A stretch of DNA of 64,000 nucleotides, from the NCBI RefSeq assembly GCF_015220045.1, contig NZ_JADBGB010000001.1:62001-126000 (forward strand), read 5' to 3'. The first letter of the stretch is position 1. The number at the start of each line of letters is the position of its first letter. This document shows, in pieces, positions 9,362-18,813 of this stretch. The notes under the pieces are model-generated. The model did no database searches. It was not told the DNA's origin and saw only the letters and a list, made by a program, of their open reading frames with translations. The translations under genes were made by a program, and so were the position numbers. This DNA is from Marivivens aquimaris. GTDB taxonomy: Bacteria; Pseudomonadota; Alphaproteobacteria; Rhodobacterales; Rhodobacteraceae.

Positions 9362-9684
9362 GCGAAGACCTCGAAGCGCTGGCAGGCGAATACGTGCTAG
9401 GCGTGCTGCCTCCCGACGAGGAGCACGCGTTCGAAGTCCGTATGCGCACCGATGCCGAGGCCCGCGCGTGGGTGGATTACTGGCGCACCAGCTTTGCCGA
9501 GTGGTCGCAGGCCATGCCGCCCGCGCCCGTGCCGCACGTCAAAGACCGCATAGACGAGGCAATCTTTGGCAAGCCGACCTTCAAACGGTGGGAGAGGGTG
9601 CTGCTCCACCCGTTCTTTGTCCCCGGTATCGTGCTGGTCATTCTCGCCGCGACGCTATTGAAAGTGCTTCTGATCCCGCACTAG
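9358..9684 (+). CDS. Membrane anti-sigma factor (RskA-like, short form)
   Basis: The N-terminus LAGEYVLGVLPPDEEHAFEVR is the typical anti-sigma start, EYVLG then PxEExAFExR, followed by YWRTSFAEW. A single membrane helix lies at about residues 84-102 near the C-terminus, and almost nothing projects into the periplasm. Usual RskA proteins are around 230 residues with a periplasmic domain; this one has 108, so the periplasmic sensor half is missing. It overlaps the sigma gene by 4 bases and meets the hybrid kinase gene tail to tail with a 4-base overlap. Confidence 0.8.
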   Translation: MSEDLEALAGEYVLGVLPPDEEHAFEVRMRTDAEARAWVDYWRTSFAEWSQAMPPAPVPHVKDRIDEAIFGKPTFKRWERVLLHPFFVPGIVLVILAATLLKVLLIPH

Positions 9685-12209
9685 GCGTCTTCCATTTCGG
9701 CGAGGTGCGCGAGCAGGAGCTCCATGTCCATCGGTTTTGACAGAACCAGCGAAGCGCCGGCCTCGTGGAAACGTTCCATGTCATTGCCGACCGCCGCAGC
9801 CGTAAGGCCGATCATCGGGAAGGTATGGCCGCGCTCGATCAGCGTCTTGATGAGCACATCGCCTTCCATTTCGGGCATGAAGAGGTCCGTGACCAGCAGA
9901 TCCGGCGTGGCGTTTGACAGGGAGTACATCGCCTCCACACCCGTGCGGGCCAAGGTGACGGATCGGAAGATTTTCTCCAGCCGCGCTTTGGTGACATCGG
10001 CCACTAGCGCGTTATCCTCGACCAGCAGGACGTCCATCCGCGAGAGGCGGGCAGGGTCGGCGGTCTTGCGGACCGCTGCGACCTCGTCGGCATCGTTCGA
10101 CACGTCTTCGGGCACGCTGATCATATAGCAAGCACCGCGCGGCTGCTGGATGTATTCGATCGTCCCGCCCAAGAGCTCCACCGCTGTCTTCGCGATATAG
10201 AGGCCAAGCCCGCTGCCGTCCGCCTGATTGCGCGGGTCGTTTCCGCCGCGCTCGAACGGTTCGAACAGGCGCTCGACCTGCTCGGGCGCGATGCCGATGC
10301 CGTCGTCCTTGACGGTCCAGACGCTCCACGGATTGTCGTCCTCGTCGCGAACGCAATCGAAGCCGATGTCGATCTTGCGCCCGCGCGAGTGAATGATCGC
10401 GTTGCGCACGAGGTTGCCGATCAGCTGTTTGAGGCGCGCACTGTCCCCGACACGGCTCATGTGGGCGTTCCTGCCCAGCGTCACGCCGATGGTCATTTTG
10501 TACTTCGACGCCTGGTCCTGATAGGTGTTGCGCACCGTGTCGGCGAGCTCGGACGGCTTGTAGGGCTTTTTGACGACGGCGAGGTTCTGTTCGGGGTTAA
10601 CGGCCTGACGCATGTCCGACAGCACGCCGAGCAGTTGGTGCGACGCCTCTTTCAGCTTCGGTTGCAGCTTCGCCACGGTGTCTTCGCCAAGATCTTCGAT
10701 CAGCATCGACATGACCGAGGCAGGGGTGCGGATTTCGTGCGAGATGATCGAGAACATGCGCCGCTGCCGCTCGTCCTTTTCTTCCAGCACGGCGAGTGCT
10801 TTCTCCAGATCTTCGCGCTGGGCAGCCTGAACGGTGACATCCATGACGAGGCCGTAGGCCAGCTTCGCACCGCTCTCGGACCGCTCGGCCCAAACGAGGA
10901 TACGCAAGATACGGATTTCTTCGCGGCGGCCACGGACGTGCAGCACCAGCTCTGCCGTCTGTCCGGGTTCTACGATGCCCAAGGTCGCCAGTTTCGCCTG
11001 CGCGTCGGGTTCGAACCGCTCAAACAGCTCGAAAATCGGAATGAATGGATGTTCGAGCGAGAACATGCGCTGACCCGTCCGGTCGAGCTGGATGATCGCT
11101 TGGTTCTGGTTGACTACGAAGATGCCCACACCCGCAAAATCGCGCGCGGCATCCAAACGGCGGATACTGGCTTTGCTGGTCTGTTCGCGGTGTTCGACAA
11201 ACCCGCGATAGCTCAGGAAATATCCGACGAAGGCCAGCAGGATGATGGCGTAGTAGTCCATCAGGTTGTCGCGGGCGTCGGACGGGATGATGTCCTTGAG
11301 GAAGTTCCCCGTCATGCCGGAATAGAGCGCGAAACCGGTCGCCTGCGCGAGCGGTGCGATACGGGGAGGAAGAACAAAGCAAAGCGCGATGGCAACGAGG
11401 ATCGCATCCATGGGTTGGAAGCCGCCGTACCCTTCGAGGTGCAGGATCGCGAGGCAGAAATAGATCGCAAGTGTCGGCGCGACATACTGCGCATCCTTCA
11501 GTTCGGCCTTTTGCAGAACGGCGAGGAAGAACACCAGCAGCACCGTACAGCCGCGCAGGGTGCGTTTGACGGCGAGCGACAGGAAGTTGTCGTCAAACCC
11601 CATAAGCGCCTGAAGGTCGGGCGACAGGTTGGCCATGTAGGTGTAGAACGTCGCGATCATCGCGAGGTTCATGGCAAGGAAGCCCGCCTGCGTGACCAGA
11701 ACCATCGTCATATCCGCGGCATAGGCCGACAGGCGCGTCTTGGCCCGCTGGAGCGTCCGCATTGCGACAAGTCCCGTGATGACCGCGCTGACGATGTTGA
11801 TGATCAGGAAGAACACCAAGACCCACGGTGCGGTCACGACCAACTCCCGCCAGTGCTCCATCCCGCTCATGGGAAGGAAGATCGGCATCAGGAATACGAA
11901 GATGAACACCACCACGGGCACCCAGAACAGGCGCGCGGGGTAGATAATCATGCCGATGATGATGGTGTAATGCGCGATGTGCGGGCTGAACTGGATCGCG
12001 AACAGGTTCGAGCCGTGCATCGCTGCGCCGACGGACATCAGCAGCGTCCACATCACCACGACGGGCACGAGGAAGATCAGGAACCTGAACGGAGCCTTGG
12101 CAACGCTCCGCCGCAGTTTGTACAGGCGCGAGACGGCGAAGCCGTCCTTGAGAGGTTCGGTGGACGAGAAAAACTCTGGCTTCACACTGGGATCAGAGAG
12201 TCGAGTCAT
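9681..12209 (-). CDS. Membrane-bound hybrid histidine kinase with receiver domain
   Basis: The N-terminal 335 residues hold about eight to ten membrane helices forming an integral sensor domain that I cannot match to a named family with certainty (MASE-like in size). A PAS-like part follows (GVGIFVVNQNQAIIQLDRTG near 360). Next are a HisKA dimerisation domain with the phospho-accepting H491 in IISHEIRTP, an ATPase domain with NLVRNAI, DDGIGI and GSGLGLYI boxes, and a C-terminal receiver domain (LLVEDNA, phospho-acceptor in LLVTDLFMPEMEG, lysine in LSKPMD). No output domain follows, so phosphate must pass to another protein. It is transcribed alone, downstream of the chemotaxis operon on the same strand with 215 bases between. 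Confidence 0.92.
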   Translation of the reverse strand: MTRLSDPSVKPEFFSSTEPLKDGFAVSRLYKLRRSVAKAPFRFLIFLVPVVVMWTLLMSVGAAMHGSNLFAIQFSPHIAHYTIIIGMIIYPARLFWVPVVVFIFVFLMPIFLPMSGMEHWRELVVTAPWVLVFFLIINIVSAVITGLVAMRTLQRAKTRLSAYAADMTMVLVTQAGFLAMNLAMIATFYTYMANLSPDLQALMGFDDNFLSLAVKRTLRGCTVLLVFFLAVLQKAELKDAQYVAPTLAIYFCLAILHLEGYGGFQPMDAILVAIALCFVLPPRIAPLAQATGFALYSGMTGNFLKDIIPSDARDNLMDYYAIILLAFVGYFLSYRGFVEHREQTSKASIRRLDAARDFAGVGIFVVNQNQAIIQLDRTGQRMFSLEHPFIPIFELFERFEPDAQAKLATLGIVEPGQTAELVLHVRGRREEIRILRILVWAERSESGAKLAYGLVMDVTVQAAQREDLEKALAVLEEKDERQRRMFSIISHEIRTPASVMSMLIEDLGEDTVAKLQPKLKEASHQLLGVLSDMRQAVNPEQNLAVVKKPYKPSELADTVRNTYQDQASKYKMTIGVTLGRNAHMSRVGDSARLKQLIGNLVRNAIIHSRGRKIDIGFDCVRDEDDNPWSVWTVKDDGIGIAPEQVERLFEPFERGGNDPRNQADGSGLGLYIAKTAVELLGGTIEYIQQPRGACYMISVPEDVSNDADEVAAVRKTADPARLSRMDVLLVEDNALVADVTKARLEKIFRSVTLARTGVEAMYSLSNATPDLLVTDLFMPEMEGDVLIKTLIERGHTFPMIGLTAAAVGNDMERFHEAGASLVLSKPMDMELLLAHLAEMEDA

Positions 12210-12424
12210 AGTACCTGCACGGTCCGGCCTGCCACGTCACCGGTCCTCCAACACATCCATATCGACACGCGGCAGCGTTGCCTGTCAAATCACAGTACGA
12301 CCAACGGACGAGTGCATGAAGCCACGCACCGCCAATGATTGCCGATCGTATCCTATTGTATCGGAATACGTTGCGAATTCTTCATTGGTTGCAAATTTTT
12401 GCAATCCGGCGAAGGCCGTCCGCG

Positions 12425-14161
12425 TCAGAACATGATGTCGTCGAGGTCGTCACCGCCGCCGCCCGCGCTGGCCTTGGGGGCGTCGCCGAAATCGTCAAAC
12501 AGGCCGTCGTCTTCTTCCACATGGGCAGGGCGCTCGGCACCCAGAACGTTGTCGTGGAGGACACGTTCCGCTTCCATCGTGTAGTGCGACCGCAGTTTCG
12601 CAAGCACCGCGCCGTCGGCCGATCCTTCGGCAGGAACCTCGGGGTTCGGCGGCAGCATGGCGCGGTAGATATGGACGGGCTGCTCTACCGCATCTAGATC
12701 GTTTAGTGCGGTGCGGAAGGTCGAGAGGTTCGCGATGGTTTCCTCGATCCGTTCCGGCAGTTTCTTGGCCGTGACCGAGAAAGCATCCGAGGTCGTCAGC
12801 ACCACTTCGCCAATCTGGTTCATATGCGTGCGCAGGTCGGTCGCGTCGGTGAGGAACGTGCCGAGGCTCGATTCCAAACCTTTGATGTGGTCCTCGGTGA
12901 CAGCGTGGATGCGGACGCGGGATTTCTCCAGAATGCTCTGAAGACGGTGGATGATCGCGTCGCTTTCGTCGGTCAGATCACGCAGCCACTGTGCCAGTTC
13001 GCGCAAGGCGCGGCCGTCTTCGCCCAGCTTGGCGCAGATGATGACCGCGTTGATACCGGCGAGGCGAACTTCGTGGGCGATTTTGCGCAGGGTGGACTCG
13101 TGCTTGAGGATCACGTCGAGGCGTTTGTTGATCTTCTGCGCCTGTCCCGCCATCACCGCAAAGTGCTTGCGGCTGGCGTCGAGGCTCGTGTTCAGATCAT
13201 TCTCGTCATGGTCGATTTCCCAGACCGAGCGTTGGCCGAAAGCCGAAACGGCAGCAGCCTGAAGCGCCTGATGCGCACTGTCGCCCACACCTTCGAGCGA
13301 TCCGATCGCCACGTCGACTTCGGCAATCGCGTCTTCGCGGGCGCCCTCGGTCAGGGCAATCGACACGTCGATAAGCGTCGCGCTGAAGTCGGGCTTGGCC
13401 CCAGTGCAATAGCTCAGGGTCTGTTCGACACGTTCGAAACGCTGGCGTGTGGAGTCGCCGATCTGCATCGCGATGATGATGCGCGACACTTCGGACGAAA
13501 TCTGGCCCATCTGCGTGGACAGCTCCAGCGAGGCGCTCATCAGGGCGTCCTGACTGTTCCGCATTCGCTGCGAGATCGTGGCATATCCGGTGATCGCAGG
13601 GATCACGTTGCGGCGCAGATCAAGCAGCATGTCCTTCTGTTCGTATTCCATCTTGGACACGTCGAAGATGGCCGAGGACATGGCGTCGTTGATCTCGCCA
13701 AGGATCTCTTCGGCCTCGCTCGACATGGTGCCGAGCCGCTCGATGAACGCCGTCACCTGCGGGCGGGGCGGGACAAGGCCATTGCCCTGAATGCGCGCGT
13801 TGATGGAGATGTTCGCCATGGTGCGCACGACACGGTCAAGCTCGCGCACTTCGGTTAGGATTGCACGGATCGCGTCGCGCAGACCGTCGGATGCCACGCC
13901 AAAGCCGTCAATGTCGCTGCGCAGGTTGCTCAGCTCGGTGTTGACGGTGTCAATCGACTGACCAAGCGCCTCGCTGTCGCCGAGCGTCTTTTCCAGCGTG
14001 CGGAATTCTTCGGACAGGTTCTGCAATTCGTCCAGAGACGCTTCGAGCCCCGTACCCGCGGCATCGAAAATGCGTTCGGTCTCACCGCGCAAACTCGCAA
14101 TGCCGATCCGGAAATTTTCGGCCGGTGTATTCGTGTTGGATTGGCGCAGAACCTGGTTCAT
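12425..14161 (-). CDS. Cytoplasmic MCP-like coiled-coil protein at the end of the chemotaxis operon
   Basis: The 578-residue product has no membrane helix and is predicted by eye to be almost entirely alpha-helical coiled coil. Two places resemble a chemoreceptor signalling tip. ANISINARIQGN followed by VTAFIERLGTMSSEAEEI lies near residue 120. RLAGINAVIICAKLGEDG followed by ALRELAQWLRDL lies near residue 370. In a normal receptor the tip reads LALNAAIEAARAGEQG then FAVVAxEVRxLA. Here the conserved glutamate and arginine contacts are replaced. The C-terminus is acidic (DDLDDIMF). It begins 5 bases after cheB. The position suggests a scaffold or modulator of the cheA-cheW array; the function is unknown. 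Confidence 0.7.
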   Translation of the reverse strand: MNQVLRQSNTNTPAENFRIGIASLRGETERIFDAAGTGLEASLDELQNLSEEFRTLEKTLGDSEALGQSIDTVNTELSNLRSDIDGFGVASDGLRDAIRAILTEVRELDRVVRTMANISINARIQGNGLVPPRPQVTAFIERLGTMSSEAEEILGEINDAMSSAIFDVSKMEYEQKDMLLDLRRNVIPAITGYATISQRMRNSQDALMSASLELSTQMGQISSEVSRIIIAMQIGDSTRQRFERVEQTLSYCTGAKPDFSATLIDVSIALTEGAREDAIAEVDVAIGSLEGVGDSAHQALQAAAVSAFGQRSVWEIDHDENDLNTSLDASRKHFAVMAGQAQKINKRLDVILKHESTLRKIAHEVRLAGINAVIICAKLGEDGRALRELAQWLRDLTDESDAIIHRLQSILEKSRVRIHAVTEDHIKGLESSLGTFLTDATDLRTHMNQIGEVVLTTSDAFSVTAKKLPERIEETIANLSTFRTALNDLDAVEQPVHIYRAMLPPNPEVPAEGSADGAVLAKLRSHYTMEAERVLHDNVLGAERPAHVEEDDGLFDDFGDAPKASAGGGGDDLDDIMF

Positions 14162-14166
14162 GACGA

Positions 14167-15279
14167 TTATCCTCCGCGGTGCATCCGCGCAAAGGCCATG
14201 ATGGCCGTCGCGATGCGGTTGAGCGGCATGACTTGCTGGGCGTGGCCACGCTCCACTGCCGCGCGGGGCATGCCATAGACGACGCAGGAGGCTTCATCCT
14301 GCGCAATGGTCCGGCCGCCGATCTGTTTGATCTCGCCAAGGCACGTTGCGCCGTCGTCGCCCATGCCCGTCATGATGACGCCGAGCGTATTGGCACCGGC
14401 TTCTGCCGCGCCGGAACGGAACAGCACGTCTGCGGACGGCTTGTGGCGACTGACGGGCGCGCCTTCGATGACCTTGCAACGATAGTTCTGACCGATGCGC
14501 TGGAGCGCGAGGTGACGATCGCCCGCCGCAATGATCGCGTGCCCCTGCTGGACTGGCATCCCGTCTGCAGCTTCGAACACGCGGATCTGGGAAAGACTGT
14601 CAAGGCGGCGCGCAAAGGCGCTGGTGAAGCCCTTCGGCATATGCTGGACGATCACGATGCCGGGCGCATCAGGGGGCAGGGCGCAGAGGACTTCGCGCAG
14701 GGCCTCGGTCCCGCCCGTGGACGCGCCGATGCAGACGATCGGCTCGGTGCGCGGGTGGGCTTTCTTGAAATTCGGCGGCGGCAGGATTTCGTCCGCAGTC
14801 AGCCTGGGCGACGGCGGAACTGGCGCAGCAGGGCCGGTGCGGCGGCGCACCGCACGACCGCGACCACGCGACTGCGCTGCCCCGTAAACCGCGTTGCAGA
14901 TCGTTTCGGCCGCTTCGGCGCGTTCCTGATCGCTCCGCGGGGCGGGCTTGAGGATGACGTCGATAGCACCTGCCTCCAGCGCCTCGACCGTACGGGCAGA
15001 GCCCTGATCGGTTAGCGAAGAGCAGATGATGATCGGCAGCGGGCGCTGGTCCATGATTTTGCGTAGGAAGGTCAGGCCATCCATTCCCGGCATTTCAAGG
15101 TCGAGCAGAATAACGTCCGGCAACGCATCTTTCATCGTGCGCGCAGCCGTGTAGGCATCCTGCGCTGCAGCCAGCACCTCGATCCCGGGATCGGTCTCCA
15201 AGAGGCGCTTGAGCATGACACGAGACGACGAGGAGTCGTCGACGATGAGAACTTTGATTTTATCGTTACCGAGAGACAT
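14167..15279 (-). CDS. cheB: Chemotaxis protein-glutamate methylesterase
   Basis: CheB removes methyl groups from chemoreceptor glutamates and is activated by phosphorylation. The receiver domain (LIVDDSSSSR, phospho-acceptor D60 in ILLDLEMPGMDG) is joined by a proline-rich linker to the methylesterase domain. The catalytic triad is visible: Ser in GASTGG, His in QHMPKGF and Asp in MTGMGDDG. Its ATG overlaps the cheR stop as TAATG. With cheR it allows adaptation of the receptors encoded here. No cheD gene is present in the cluster. Confidence 0.96.
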   Translation of the reverse strand: MSLGNDKIKVLIVDDSSSSRVMLKRLLETDPGIEVLAAAQDAYTAARTMKDALPDVILLDLEMPGMDGLTFLRKIMDQRPLPIIICSSLTDQGSARTVEALEAGAIDVILKPAPRSDQERAEAAETICNAVYGAAQSRGRGRAVRRRTGPAAPVPPSPRLTADEILPPPNFKKAHPRTEPIVCIGASTGGTEALREVLCALPPDAPGIVIVQHMPKGFTSAFARRLDSLSQIRVFEAADGMPVQQGHAIIAAGDRHLALQRIGQNYRCKVIEGAPVSRHKPSADVLFRSGAAEAGANTLGVIMTGMGDDGATCLGEIKQIGGRTIAQDEASCVVYGMPRAAVERGHAQQVMPLNRIATAIMAFARMHRGG

Positions 15280-16115
15280 TACAGAGCCTTCTTGAAGATA
15301 GTCGGTTGGACGTGTTCCAGTCCTTCGGACCGCACGATCATGCTTTCCGCATGACCGGTGATCAGATAGCCGCCAGGCGCGAGGTGGTCTTGCATACGGC
15401 GTACCACAGCCGATTTGTCGTCCGCGTCGAAGTAGATCAGCACGTTGCGCAAGAAGATCACGTTGATATCCCGATCCAGCGGATAGGTCGGGTCCATCAG
15501 GTTCATGTGGCGGAACTTCACGCGGCGGCGCAATTCGGGCACAACGCGCACCTTCGTCGCGACTTCGGGCGCGGTGCCGCGCATGAAGTATTTGGACGAC
15601 AGATGGCGCGGGATCAGCTTAATCTGTTCGGCTTCGTAGACCGCCTGATTGGCGCGCTGAACCATGCGGCGCGAGATGTCCGTGCCGAGGATCGCCCACT
15701 CGAACTTGCGCCGGATCGCGGCTTCGTTGAGCACCATCGCAGCGGTGAACGCTTCTGCCCCTTCGGAGCTTGCCGCACTCCAGACCTTGAACTTGCGGCG
15801 ATCATTCGCCGTCCGGTCGAGGAATTCCTTCAGCGCGACCTCCGTGAGGAAATCGAAATGCTCGGCCTCGCGGAAAAAGCTGGTGGTGTTCGTGGTCAGA
15901 AGGTCCAGCACGACCTTGATCTCGTCCTGACCGAGCTTGCCCTGCATGAGTTCCTGAAGGTAGGTCTCTGTATCGGGCAAACGCGCCAGCACCACACGGC
16001 GGCGCAGGCGTTGCTCGATCATGGCGACCTTGCCCTCGGGCAGGGAAATTCCGCTGAGCGATTTGAGCAGCTCGCGGAATCTCTGGCTGGTCAGTGACTG
16101 GATAGCTTCGGCCAT
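15279..16115 (-). CDS. cheR: Chemotaxis protein methyltransferase
   Basis: CheR methylates receptor glutamates using S-adenosylmethionine. The 278 residues show the N-terminal helical domain (FRELLKSLSGISLPEGKVAM), the TTSFFREAEHFDFL block, the SAM-binding KVWSAASSEGAEAFT and VIFLRNVLIYFD motifs, and the typical end GGYLITGHAES. It lies 7 bases after cheW and overlaps cheB by one base, so the three are co-translated. Confidence 0.96.
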   Translation of the reverse strand: MAEAIQSLTSQRFRELLKSLSGISLPEGKVAMIEQRLRRRVVLARLPDTETYLQELMQGKLGQDEIKVVLDLLTTNTTSFFREAEHFDFLTEVALKEFLDRTANDRRKFKVWSAASSEGAEAFTAAMVLNEAAIRRKFEWAILGTDISRRMVQRANQAVYEAEQIKLIPRHLSSKYFMRGTAPEVATKVRVVPELRRRVKFRHMNLMDPTYPLDRDINVIFLRNVLIYFDADDKSAVVRRMQDHLAPGGYLITGHAESMIVRSEGLEHVQPTIFKKAL

Positions 16116-16122
16116 ATATGGT

Positions 16123-16626
16123 TCACGCCGCAGATGAGCTGTCGGAAGCAGACACGTCTGAGTCCATTTTCAGCAGGGTACGCCCGGCTTGGGCAAAAAG
16201 GTTATCGAGGTCGAGCACGCTGACGACTTCGCCATTGCGGCGACCGATGCCTTCGATCGAAGCGCCGTGCCATTGCAGCAGGTCGGCTTCGGACATCGGA
16301 CGCAGTTCTCCGTCGTCGACTTGGCAAACCTCGATCACCTTGTCGGTGCGCAGACCTATGACGAGCTTGCGCCCGCCGTGGTCGATCAGCGTCACGAGGA
16401 TGCGGGTCTGCGGCGTGTCTTCCAGAGCGGGAAGCTTCAGAAGCGTGCGCAGATCCACCACCGGAATGTTATCGCCGCGAAGGTCGATAACGCCCATCAG
16501 GTAGGCCGGTGCGCTGGGCATCGGCGAAATCGGACGGATGTCGAGAATTTCCTGCACCCGTTCGACCGGGACTCCGTAGAGTCCACGGTCGACGGTGAAG
16601 GTCACTACTCCGGATGCGATAGACAT
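16123..16626 (-). CDS. cheW: Chemotaxis coupling protein CheW (second copy)
   Basis: CheW couples receptors to CheA. The protein has the standard CheW fold markers: VVTFTVDRGLYGVPVERVQE, then AYLMGVIDLRGDNIPVVDLR near residue 45 and the end block EVVSVLDLDNLF. It carries a serine-rich tail of about 15 residues. It lies between the MCP and cheR genes. The operon has two different cheW genes, this one and 18319, which may favour different receptors. Confidence 0.93.
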   Translation of the reverse strand: MSIASGVVTFTVDRGLYGVPVERVQEILDIRPISPMPSAPAYLMGVIDLRGDNIPVVDLRTLLKLPALEDTPQTRILVTLIDHGGRKLVIGLRTDKVIEVCQVDDGELRPMSEADLLQWHGASIEGIGRRNGEVVSVLDLDNLFAQAGRTLLKMDSDVSASDSSSAA

Positions 16627-16647
16627 TCGGTGTCCTCCAGTCAGGCG

Positions 16648-18306
16648 TTAGCCGCGTGCGAAGGCTTGGTCGAGATTGTCGTCGCCACCTTCCAGATCGA
16701 AGTCGAAACCGGCGCTATCGTCGTGACGCGGCATCGGGGAGTGACCCTTGTTTGCCGGTGCCGCGTTGCGCGGCTGGCTGCGACGGATCGCACCCGCGTT
16801 CGATGCGCCGTCGACCTTGAAGAAGCTCACGGTCTCCGACAGTTCGGCCGACAGGTCGGCCAGTTCGGTCGCGCTGGACGACAGCTGTTCCGACGCAGAG
16901 GTGTTTTCCTGCGTGACGCGGTCGAGCTGGTTGATCGACATGCTGATCTGCGAGGAGCCGGTGGCCAGTTCGCGCGATGCAACGGTGATCTCGGTGACGA
17001 GCTGCGAGGTGCGCTCGATATCGGGAACCAGTGCCTGCAGCATGTCGCCTGCGCTGGCTGCGGTCGTGACGGTCGAAGCCGACAGCGACGAGATTTCCGC
17101 AGCAGCGGTCTGGCTGCGTTCTGCAAGCTTGCGTACTTCGGCAGCAACAACCGCGAAGCCGCGACCATGTTCACCTGCACGGGCTGCTTCCACAGCGGCG
17201 TTCAGAGCGAGAAGGTCGGTCTGACGCGCGATTTCCTGAACGATCATGATACGCTCTGCGATGGTCTGCATCGCGTTGACGGCGTCCGATACGGCCTTGC
17301 CCGAAGCGCGGGCGTCTTCTGCCGACTTGGTCGCCATCTTTTCGGTGGTCTGCGCGTTTTCCGACGATTGCTTGATGTTCGCAGCCATCTCTTCGACAGC
17401 AGCCGAAGCTTCTTCGGTCGACGAAGCCTGCTCGGTCGCACCCTGCGAAAGCTGCTCCGAGGTCGCGGCCATCTGGTTCGCACCGTTCGACACGTTGCGC
17501 ACCGAAACCGAAACTTCGTTCACGATGTTACGCAGGTTGGTGACCATCTCGTTCATCGCGTTCTGAAGCTGGGCAATCTCGTCCGAGCCCTTCACTTCAA
17601 GCATGTTGCGCAGGTCGCCGTTGGCGATCTTGTTGGCAGCCTTGGCGCTGAGCGCGAGGCGGCGCGAGATGCTCAGAACGATGAAGGTCGACGAAATGAC
17701 GCCGACGGCAATCGCAGCAGCCGCAAGAAGGATCAGGTTCATACGGTTGGTGACGAATGCAGCGTGGTTCGCAGCAACGTCGGCTTCGACCTTGCCGTGG
17801 ATGACTTCGTGCAGTTCCTCGAGTTTCTCTTCGATGTGGAAGTTCGTTGCACCGAGATCATCGTGATAGAGCGTGTTTGCCATATCGCCCTGACCCGAAA
17901 GTTCGAAGCTGATCACGCGGCGGGCAGTCGCTGCCGCTTCTTCGCGCAGGGACTGGATTTCAGCCACGATCGGCAGGGCTGCCGGAATGTGGCTGCCTCC
18001 CAGTTCTTCGATAATGCGATCTGCGTTCTCTCCATGAGCACGCATTTCTTCCTGAAGGTTCGGGATGTGGTTTGCAGGTGCACCCGGAAGACCGATCAGG
18101 ATTCTCGAGACCGTGTAGGCTTCGAGAAGCTGCTCTTTGCGTAGATCTTCGACCAGCAGCAGTTCAGGCACCTCGACGTCGACGACGCCCGAGAAGCTCT
18201 CGTTCGTTTTGGTCAGGTTGTTGATCGCCATCCACGAGGAGAAGGCGAATAGGGCGAACACAAAGGCAAATGTCGCCGCGAGTTTGGCTTTGATTGTAAG
18301 GCGCAT
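16648..18306 (-). CDS. Methyl-accepting chemotaxis protein with four-helix-bundle sensor
   Basis: The receptor begins with a membrane helix (residues 9-29), then a helical periplasmic domain of about 160 residues of the 4HB_MCP type, and a second helix near residues 190-210. A HAMP domain and the cytoplasmic signalling region with [20 protein letters not shown] follow. The C-terminus is acidic ([13 protein letters not shown]) and resembles the acidic end of the MCP-like protein at 12425. It is encoded between the two cheW genes, so it is likely the main receptor of this array. Confidence 0.94.
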   Translation of the reverse strand: MRLTIKAKLAATFAFVFALFAFSSWMAINNLTKTNESFSGVVDVEVPELLLVEDLRKEQLLEAYTVSRILIGLPGAPANHIPNLQEEMRAHGENADRIIEELGGSHIPAALPIVAEIQSLREEAAATARRVISFELSGQGDMANTLYHDDLGATNFHIEEKLEELHEVIHGKVEADVAANHAAFVTNRMNLILLAAAAIAVGVISSTFIVLSISRRLALSAKAANKIANGDLRNMLEVKGSDEIAQLQNAMNEMVTNLRNIVNEVSVSVRNVSNGANQMAATSEQLSQGATEQASSTEEASAAVEEMAANIKQSSENAQTTEKMATKSAEDARASGKAVSDAVNAMQTIAERIMIVQEIARQTDLLALNAAVEAARAGEHGRGFAVVAAEVRKLAERSQTAAAEISSLSASTVTTAASAGDMLQALVPDIERTSQLVTEITVASRELATGSSQISMSINQLDRVTQENTSASEQLSSSATELADLSAELSETVSFFKVDGASNAGAIRRSQPRNAAPANKGHSPMPRHDDSAGFDFDLEGGDDNLDQAFARG

Positions 18307-18318
18307 GGCGTGTCCTCT

Positions 18319-18813
18319 TTAGGCAGCAGCAGCGGCGCGCTGCGCCATTGCGGTACAAATGGTGGAAAGATCAGGCATCAGGACGAAAGTCTCGTCGTCA
18401 CCCTTGAAGAGACCGGTAACAAAGTCGGCGGGCCACATGCTGTTGGACGGCAGCGGCTCGATCGACGATTTGGGGATCATCGCAACCTCGTGGACGATGT
18501 CGGACATGATCGCGACGGTCGCCGGCTCTCCTGCAAGCAGCAGTTCGAGCACAAGGAAACGACGGGCATCTTCGGGACGGTCGGCGGGGCCTTTGTCCGT
18601 GATACCCAGCGGCAGGCGCAGATCGGCCAACGGCAGAACCTGCCCGCGCACATTCAGAACCCAAGGGGCGAATTTTCCCGCACCCGGAACACGGGTCATA
18701 GGCAGCGGGTCCATAATCTCGCGCAGGTCGGTCGCCGGAATGGCGAGCTTCTGCGGCCCGATGGAAAACGTAATCACCGTGATGGTGGCGTTCTTGTTGG
18801 TTTCAGCGCTCAT
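18319..18813 (-). CDS. cheW: Chemotaxis coupling protein CheW (first copy)
   Basis: The 164-residue protein has the CheW pattern TVITFSIGPQKLAIPATDLR, then KFAPWVLNVRGQVLPLADLR and a C-terminal alanine run. It overlaps the end of cheA by 4 bases (ATGA), so its amount is probably tied to that of CheA. It differs clearly from the other CheW at 16123. Confidence 0.92.
   Translation of the reverse strand: MSAETNKNATITVITFSIGPQKLAIPATDLREIMDPLPMTRVPGAGKFAPWVLNVRGQVLPLADLRLPLGITDKGPADRPEDARRFLVLELLLAGEPATVAIMSDIVHEVAMIPKSSIEPLPSNSMWPADFVTGLFKGDDETFVLMPDLSTICTAMAQRAAAAA

Noticed and set aside
10389..12338. Long plus-strand frame opposite the hybrid histidine kinase, and similar ones opposite MCP (16189-18144) and cheA (18864-20948)
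   Set aside because: Codon-bias shadows; products are low-complexity Arg/His/Asp-rich sequences without motifs, and the sense genes are certain.
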